A stretch of 5,409 nucleotides of DNA from Chloroflexota bacterium (GTDB taxonomy: Bacteria; Chloroflexota; Limnocylindria; Limnocylindrales; CSP1-4), in NCBI GenBank assembly GCA_021815005.1, contig JAKAHL010000154.1, positions 1 through 5,409 of the forward strand, read 5' to 3'. Shown here piece after piece: positions 1 through 3,941 of this stretch; positions within the stretch are counted from its first letter, which is position 1; each line of letters opens with the position of its first letter. The notes beneath the pieces were generated by a model. That model did not search any database. It saw only the letters and a list, made by a program, of their open reading frames with translations, and had not been told where the DNA came from. The position numbers and the translations under genes were made by a program.

Positions 1-71
1 CGGAGCTGGACGACCCTGCGGCTTGGGTGCGCCGGACGCGCCCCTGGGGCGCCGAAGGAGGGACGGCGTGA
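1..71 (+). CDS. C-terminal end of an unidentified upstream gene (partial)
   Basis: Reading the third forward frame from base 3 gives 22 open codons (ELDDPAAWVRRTRPWGAEGG, then T, A) followed by TGA at 69-71. The stop overlaps the GTG start of the dehydrogenase gene by four bases (GTGA at 68-71), the usual arrangement of translationally coupled genes. The next gene's Shine-Dalgarno sequence lies inside these codons. The fragment is too short to assign a family, and the other two forward frames are also open here, so frame choice rests mainly on the overlap geometry. If real, this gene and the dehydrogenase form an operon that begins left of the window. Confidence 0.5.
   Translation, partial: ELDDPAAWVRRTRPWGAEGGTA
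55..62 (+). promoter_or_regulatory. Strong Shine-Dalgarno that fixes the dehydrogenase start
   Basis: AAGGAGGG at 55-62 is a near-perfect anti-16S match, five bases before GTG at 68. It supports that GTG over the in-frame TTG at 23, which has no comparable site ahead of it and would add 15 Arg/Pro/Gly-rich residues. Confidence 0.8.
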
Positions 72-1132
72 ACGAGGCGGCATCGCGGGCACCGGGACCC
101 GGGTCGGGTCCCGGCGGCGTCCCGGCGGCGATCGCGCTGACCCCGATCCTGGCGGCGCGCTACCGGACGCGCGACCTGGAGGCGGTCCGCGCGGCGGCGC
201 CCGGCGCGCGGCTGGTGACGATCGGCTTCGACGGCCACCCTGACGGCCCGCTCGACGACGTGGAGGCGATGCTCCGCGGGCGGCTGCCGGCGGAGACCTT
301 CGACCGGATCCTGGCCCGGGCGCCCTCGCTGCGGTGGGTTCACTCGGCGACGGCGGGCGTGGAGCGGGTGCTGACCCCGGCGTCGCGGGCCCGGGGGCTC
401 GTCATCACCAACGCGCGGGGCGTGTTCAGCCGGCCCATCGCCGAGTACGTGATGCTCATGATCCTGTCCGCGGCCCGGCGCCTGCCGCAGCTGCTGGAGC
501 TCCAGGCCGAGCGCACGTGGCAGCCGCTCGAGGCGCGCGAGCTCCGCGACGTGACGGTGGGGATCGTGGGTCTCGGGTCCATCGGGAGGGCGGTCGGCGC
601 GCTGGCCACGGCGTTCGGCTGCCGGGTCATGGCCACCCGCCGGCGCCCGGAGGCCGGGTCGAACGCGTCGGACGGGGCGGGCGACGAGCCGTTCCTGGGG
701 ACCCTGATGCTCGAGCGCGTCCTGCCCCCCGACCAGCTGCCGGACATGCTCGCCGATTCCGATTTCGTGGTGCTGGCCGCGCCCCTGACCGATGGGACGC
801 GAGGGCTGATCTCGGACGCCGCGATCGGGCGGATGAAGCCCGGCGCGTGGGTCATCAACGTCGCCCGCGGCGAGCTCGTGGACGAGCGGGCCCTGATCCG
901 CGCCCTGCGCGACGGCCGCCTCGGCGGCGCGGTGCTGGACACGTTCCTCGAGGAGCCCCTGCCGCCCTCATCGCCGCTGTACGAGGTCCCTAACCTGATC
1001 ATCACCCCGCACACGGCGTGGTCCTCCACGCGCGTGCTCGACCGGTCGGTGGGGCTGTTCGCCGAGAACCTGCGCCGGTACGCCGAGGGCCGGAACCTGG
1101 TCAACGTGGTGGACCCGAACGCGGGGTACTGA
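68..1132 (+). CDS. D-2-hydroxyacid dehydrogenase, NAD(P)-dependent
   Basis: A 354-residue cytosolic oxidoreductase expected to interconvert a 2-keto acid and a D-2-hydroxy acid using NAD(P)H. Residues about 1-20 are a Gly/Pro/Ala-rich extension. The substrate-binding half follows, with the family-type stretch LRWVHSATAGVERVL. The Rossmann domain has the dinucleotide motif GLGSIG at 168-173. The catalytic triad is complete: Arg267 in VARGELVD, Glu296 in EEPLP and His315 in TPHTAWSS. Length is normal for a member without an ACT domain, so this is unlikely to be a serine-pathway phosphoglycerate dehydrogenase of the ACT type. The PHTAWSS end resembles glyoxylate/hydroxypyruvate-reductase-like members, but the true substrate cannot be read from sequence. 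Basic ATRRRP after the second Rossmann strand, where an acidic residue usually marks NAD preference, hints at NADP. The GTG start has a strong ribosome site and a four-base overlap with the preceding gene. Confidence 0.93.
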   Translation: MNEAASRAPGPGSGPGGVPAAIALTPILAARYRTRDLEAVRAAAPGARLVTIGFDGHPDGPLDDVEAMLRGRLPAETFDRILARAPSLRWVHSATAGVERVLTPASRARGLVITNARGVFSRPIAEYVMLMILSAARRLPQLLELQAERTWQPLEARELRDVTVGIVGLGSIGRAVGALATAFGCRVMATRRRPEAGSNASDGAGDEPFLGTLMLERVLPPDQLPDMLADSDFVVLAAPLTDGTRGLISDAAIGRMKPGAWVINVARGELVDERALIRALRDGRLGGAVLDTFLEEPLPPSSPLYEVPNLIITPHTAWSSTRVLDRSVGLFAENLRRYAEGRNLVNVVDPNAGY

Positions 1133-1194
1133 GCGGGGGACGACCCGAGGCGACCGTTCCCGCCGAACCTGGCGCCGCGCCGTGGCGACGGGGC

Positions 1195-1396
1195 GATGCT
1201 CGCGAAGCATCAATCTCGCCCTGAGGCTCCGGATCCCCGTGGACGTGATGCCCCGCAGGCATCTGGGACTGGCCTGGATGCGCCTGGGCATCGAACCCGA
1301 ACGCCGGGCGTGCGCTCGGGCGGGTTTGATGCCTCGGGGGCATCGTCGCCACCGTGTCCCGCCGCCCGGGGAACGCGGACGATGCCCGGTAGCATC
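1195..1396. repeat. Array of five GATGC-N6/7-GCATC dyads upstream of ychF
   Basis: Five inverted repeats share the same 5-bp arms: 1195-1211 (N7), 1247-1263 (N7), 1277-1292 (N6), 1328-1344 (N7) and 1381-1396 (N6). Every GATGC and every GCATC in the 1133-1401 gap belongs to one of these pairs. Centre-to-centre distances are 52, 29.5, 51.5 and 52.5 bp; 52 bp is about five helical turns. In the three N7 copies a sixth base pair is kept while its identity changes (T-A in copy 1, C-G in copies 2 and 4), so symmetry seems to be selected, not a fixed string. By eye I find no such pair elsewhere in the window. Candidates are cooperative operator sites for a dimeric regulator, a series of small RNA hairpins, or an intergenic palindromic repeat family. 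The rest of the gap, including 1133-1194, shows no gene. Confidence 0.75.
1390..1395 (+). promoter_or_regulatory. Candidate -10 box of a leaderless ychF promoter
   Basis: TAGCAT fits the TANNNT -10 pattern common in GC-rich bacteria and ends six bases before the ATG at 1402, the spacing expected when transcription starts at the A of the start codon. No Shine-Dalgarno lies in the preceding 20 bases, which agrees with a leaderless message. No convincing -35 is visible; GGAAC at 1370-1374 is the only suggestive string. The hexamer lies within the fifth dyad (1381-1396), so a protein bound there would block polymerase. Confidence 0.45.
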
Positions 1397-1401
1397 ACCG
1401 C

Positions 1402-2505
1402 ATGCAGATCGCCATCGTCGGGCTTGCCGGCTGCGGCAAGACCACCGTGTTCAACACGCTCACCCGCGGCCACGCCGAGACCGGCGGCTACGGCGGCCTC
1501 CAGCTCAACGTCGGCGTGGTCAAGGTTCCCGACCCGCGGCTGGACCGCCTCGCCGAGGTGTTCAAGCCCAAGAAGATCGTCCACGCCGACGTCACCTACG
1601 TGGACCTGCCGGCGCCGCCTGCCTCGACGGAGTTCCACGTCGGGACCGAGGAACTGCCCGCCGAGCACCTCGCCCGGCTCCGCGACTCGGACGCGCTCAT
1701 CCACGTCGTGCGCGCCTGGGACGACGCCGCGCACCCGCACCCCGCGGGCTCGGTGGACCCGGCTCGGGACCTCGAGCAGCTCGACCTGGAGTTCATCCTC
1801 GCGGACCTCGCCATGGTGGACCGCCGCCTCGAGCGGCTCAAGGCCAGCGGCCGCCACGGGACGCCCGCCGAGCGCGAGGCGAACGAGCGCGAGGAGTCGG
1901 TCCTCGCCCGCCTCAAGCCCGCCCTCGAGGCCGGTAGGCCCATCCGCGACGATCCGCTCGAGGAGGACGAGGAGAAGGCCCTCCGGGGCTACCGGTTCCT
2001 GACCCAGAAGCCGGTGCTCGTGCTGCTCAACGTGGGCGAGGGACAGCTGGCCGACGAGGCCGCGCTGATCGCGCGCGTCGCCGGCGGCTACTCGCACCGC
2101 CGTTCGATGGTGGACGCCCTGTCCGCCAAGATCGAGATGGAGCTGGGCGAGCTCGAGCCCGACGAGGCCGCGGTGTTCATGGAGGAGCTGGGCCTCGCCG
2201 AGTCCAGCCTCGACCGCGTGATCGGCCTGTCCTACCGGCTCGTCGGCCTCATCTCGTTCCTCACCGCCGGCCCCGACGAGGTCCGCGCCTGGCCCATCCC
2301 GGACGGCTCGAGCGCCGTGGACGCCGCGGGCGCGATCCACACCGACCTCGCCCGAGGGTTCATCCGCGCCGAGACCATCGCCTACGAGGATCTGCTCGCG
2401 ATCGGTTCGATGGCCGAGGCCAGGAAGCACGGCAAGCTGCGCTCCGAGGGCAAGACCTACCGCGTCCGCGACGGCGACGTCATCGAGATCCTGTTCAGCA
2501 AGTAG
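1402..2505 (+). CDS. ychF: YchF/OLA1-family P-loop ATPase, divergent switch II
   Basis: A 367-residue protein matching YchF (E. coli 363 aa) end to end. YchF proteins are Obg-related, ribosome-associated NTPases that prefer ATP and act in stress and translation control. The P-loop is GLAGCGKT at 7-14 (usual form GLPNVGKS). The G4 element is NVGE at 210-213, the NxxE form that goes with ATP preference in place of NKxD. His113 aligns with the E. coli His114 implicated in hydrolysis. A charged helical arm spans about 120-190, and the C-terminal TGS-like/DUF933 region begins near 294 with VRAWPIPDG and ends FIRAETIAYEDL...GDVIEILF. The G3/switch II segment is abnormal: Asp68 is followed by LPAPP instead of IAGLV, and the conserved GEGLGNKFL stretch is missing. 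The start is fixed by the P-loop being seven residues in, as in homologues. It converges on the acidic gene to its right. Confidence 0.93.
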   Translation: MQIAIVGLAGCGKTTVFNTLTRGHAETGGYGGLQLNVGVVKVPDPRLDRLAEVFKPKKIVHADVTYVDLPAPPASTEFHVGTEELPAEHLARLRDSDALIHVVRAWDDAAHPHPAGSVDPARDLEQLDLEFILADLAMVDRRLERLKASGRHGTPAEREANEREESVLARLKPALEAGRPIRDDPLEEDEEKALRGYRFLTQKPVLVLLNVGEGQLADEAALIARVAGGYSHRRSMVDALSAKIEMELGELEPDEAAVFMEELGLAESSLDRVIGLSYRLVGLISFLTAGPDEVRAWPIPDGSSAVDAAGAIHTDLARGFIRAETIAYEDLLAIGSMAEARKHGKLRSEGKTYRVRDGDVIEILFSK

Positions 2506-2543
2506 GGCGCGAGGCTCCCGGAGCCCGCGGGCCGGCCTCGCGG

Positions 2544-2569
2544 GCCCCGGGCCGCCGGCGGCCCGGGGC
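2544..2569. terminator. Bidirectional palindromic terminator-like hairpin between convergent genes
   Basis: A perfect 26-bp palindrome of only G and C, centred between 2556 and 2557, can fold into an 11-bp stem with a CCGG loop on either strand. It sits between the stops of ychF and the acidic gene. Flanking it, TAGGGC (2503-2508) plus GAGGC (2511-2515) can pair with GCCTC (2570-2574) plus GCCCTA (2575-2580), so both stop codons lie in the outer arms of one larger imperfect inverted repeat. There is no T-tract, so a classical intrinsic terminator is not proven. Confidence 0.6.
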
Positions 2570-2577
2570 GCCTCGCC

Positions 2578-2922
2578 CTAGTTCAGTCGCGGATCGTCGG
2601 CCCGGAGCTCCGCCAGGATCGTGGCGTAGTCGGTACCCTCCTCGGGGGCGTCGAGGTCGGCGAGGAAGTTGTCGTCGTCGTCCCGGGACACGTTCACGGC
2701 GGCCGTCAGGCGGTCGTCGGTGATCACGGTGAACCCGTGCTGCGCCTCGAGTTCCTCCGCGATCGCCTCGATCAGCGTGCCCTGCTCGAATGAATCCACG
2801 ACCCGGCGCCGGATGGACTGCACGAGGTCGAAGAACTCCTCAGGGTCCATCTCCTCCTCGCGGACGAGGAGGAGATCGGCGAAGACGTCGTCGTCGCCCT
2901 CGTGGAGCTCGTAGAAGTGCAT
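2578..2922 (-). CDS. Small highly acidic protein of unknown function
   Basis: A 114-residue protein I cannot assign to a family. It has about 33 Asp/Glu against 8 Arg, with no Lys and no Cys, and is therefore strongly acidic. Acidic runs occur at 10-12, 22-24 and in a DDDD block near residue 82. The middle looks folded: a long amphipathic helical stretch (about 26-60) and then a hydrophobic-alternating segment (FTVITDDRL, AAVNVS) suggesting beta strands; the tail is another short helix. There is no signal peptide or membrane segment, so it is probably cytosolic. The ATG at 2922 has GAGG eight bases upstream on the minus strand, and frame length and spacing argue for a real gene. It is transcribed divergently from the PfkB kinase and converges with ychF. 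Possible roles such as an adaptor, an inhibitor or a nucleic-acid mimic are speculation. Confidence 0.75.
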   Translation of the reverse strand: MHFYELHEGDDDVFADLLLVREEEMDPEEFFDLVQSIRRRVVDSFEQGTLIEAIAEELEAQHGFTVITDDRLTAAVNVSRDDDDNFLADLDAPEEGTDYATILAELRADDPRLN

Positions 2923-2983
2923 GATTGGAACCTCGGTCGAGACGGCCGCCAGCGCCGTCGTGGCGCGCGAGCCCGGGGCGGCC

Positions 2984-2989
2984 AGTATA
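2984..2989 (-). promoter_or_regulatory. Candidate -10 box for the acidic gene in the divergent promoter region
   Basis: The 98-bp gap between the two divergent genes has one AT-rich island. On the minus strand it reads TATACT, five of six matches to TATAAT, which would start transcription near 2977 and leave a leader of about 55 bases with GAGG before the ATG at 2922. No -35 match is visible 17 bp upstream. On the plus strand the same island gives only TATAGG (2986-2991), a weaker -10 for the kinase, so the two promoters may overlap. Confidence 0.4.
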
Positions 2990-3010
2990 GGCGGGGCGCC
3001 GCGGGCCCCC

Positions 3011-3016
3011 GGGAGG
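3011..3016 (+). promoter_or_regulatory. Shine-Dalgarno for the PfkB kinase
   Basis: GGGAGG lies four bases before the ATG at 3021, slightly close but strong. It supports that ATG, and the protein then begins directly with the first family beta strand (PDVVVVGSACRDL). Confidence 0.7.
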
Positions 3017-3020
3017 ACCG

Positions 3021-3935
3021 ATGAGCGGAACGCCGGACGTCGTGGTGGTGGGGTCGGCCTGCCGGGACCTGGTCGATGACGACCCGCGCGGCTGGCGCCT
3101 GGGTGGCGGGGCCTCGTACTCGGCGCTCGCCCTCGCGCGCCTCGGCCTTCGGGTGGGCGCGATGGTGGTGGCCGACGATCTCGCGGCCGGCTCGTCCGAG
3201 ATCGAGATGATCCGCGACGCGGGCGTGGACGTCCGTATCCAGCCCGGCTCGAGGGGGCCCATCTTCATCAACACCGAGACGCCGACGGGCAGGATCCAGC
3301 AGACGCCGCAGGTGTCCGACCCGGTGGACCCGGCGGCCCTGCCCTCGGCGTGGCGGGCGGCGCGCGGCTGGATGATCGCCCCGGTCGCCGCCGAGATCCC
3401 CGACGTGTGGGCCGAGATCCCGCCGTCCGGCGCCCATGTCGCCCTGGGCTGGCAGGGCCTGCTGCGCGTGCTCTCGCCGGGCGCCCAGGTGCGCCACCGG
3501 CAGCCGTTCACGTCGCCCGTCGTGTGGCGCGCGGACCTCGTCGGGGTGGGCGTGGACGACATCGACGGCACGACGACGGCCGCCGACCTGACGCGGCTCC
3601 TCCATCCCGGCGCCGAGATGCTCCTGACCGACGGCGTGCACGGCGGCAACGCCTACCGCGCGGGCGAGGGCGGGGCGATCACCGCGACGCGCCACTGGCA
3701 CTCGATCCCGATTCGCACGTACGTCGACCCCGTTGGCGCCGGGGACTCGTTCCTCTCGGGCGTGTTCGCAGCCCAGCTCGTCCCGTCCCTTGTGGCCGGC
3801 TGGGGCGGGCGCGACGGGGACCTGCGCCTCGGCGCGTCGTGCGGCTCGCTGATCCTGGAGGGCCCGGGCCTGTTCGGGGTGCCGCACCTCGGGGACGCGA
3901 TCGCCCGCATGGGCGGTGGCGACAACCCGGACTGA
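3021..3935 (+). CDS. PfkB-family carbohydrate/nucleoside kinase (ribokinase-like)
   Basis: A 304-residue cytosolic kinase of the ribokinase/PfkB fold, expected to move the ATP gamma-phosphate to a hydroxymethyl group of a sugar, polyol or nucleoside. The N-terminal strand VVVVGSACRDL is followed by the glycine-rich substrate element LGGGASYSALALARLG (27-42). The C-terminal signature DPVGAGDSF starts at Asp236; GAGD (239-242) forms the anion hole and Asp242 is the catalytic base. Length is normal for the family. LGWQGLLR (142-149) recalls the xxQGxxR motif of inositol- and fructokinase-like members, but this is recalled from memory and too weak to set a substrate. The gene faces away from the acidic gene and ends six bases from the stop of the convergent exonuclease. 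Neighbours give no sugar transporter or regulator to suggest a pathway. Confidence 0.9.
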   Translation: MSGTPDVVVVGSACRDLVDDDPRGWRLGGGASYSALALARLGLRVGAMVVADDLAAGSSEIEMIRDAGVDVRIQPGSRGPIFINTETPTGRIQQTPQVSDPVDPAALPSAWRAARGWMIAPVAAEIPDVWAEIPPSGAHVALGWQGLLRVLSPGAQVRHRQPFTSPVVWRADLVGVGVDDIDGTTTAADLTRLLHPGAEMLLTDGVHGGNAYRAGEGGAITATRHWHSIPIRTYVDPVGAGDSFLSGVFAAQLVPSLVAGWGGRDGDLRLGASCGSLILEGPGLFGVPHLGDAIARMGGGDNPD

Positions 3936-3941
3936 GGCCGA

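Noticed and set aside
23..67. In-frame TTG start giving the dehydrogenase 15 extra residues
   Set aside because: There is no ribosome site before it and the extension is Arg/Pro-rich; GTG at 68 has an excellent Shine-Dalgarno and overlaps the upstream stop.
1133..1163. Possible terminator hairpin after the dehydrogenase (GCGGG at 1133-1137 with CCCGC at 1159-1163)
   Set aside because: It has only five Watson-Crick pairs, a loop of about 17 bases after two wobble pairs, and no T-tract; such matches are expected by chance at this GC content.
1195..1396. CRISPR array (repeats of about 17 bp with 35-36 bp spacers)
   Set aside because: Repeat centres differ in sequence and length, one spacer is only 13 bp, repeats are too short, and no cas genes are visible.
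1182..2002. Two plus-strand frames starting in the dyad gap and running into ychF
   Set aside because: Their sequence is Arg/Pro/Ser-rich without motifs, and they overlap the real ychF frame for most of their length.
1210..2430. Long minus-strand frame of 406 codons opposite ychF
   Set aside because: It is an antisense shadow typical of very GC-rich coding DNA: low-complexity Gly/Ala/Val/His/Arg/Glu composition, no domain, and it covers a clearly recognisable ychF and the dyad gap.
2665..2690. GTC trinucleotide run
   Set aside because: It is short and explained as codons for the DDDD block of the acidic protein, not a separate repeat element.
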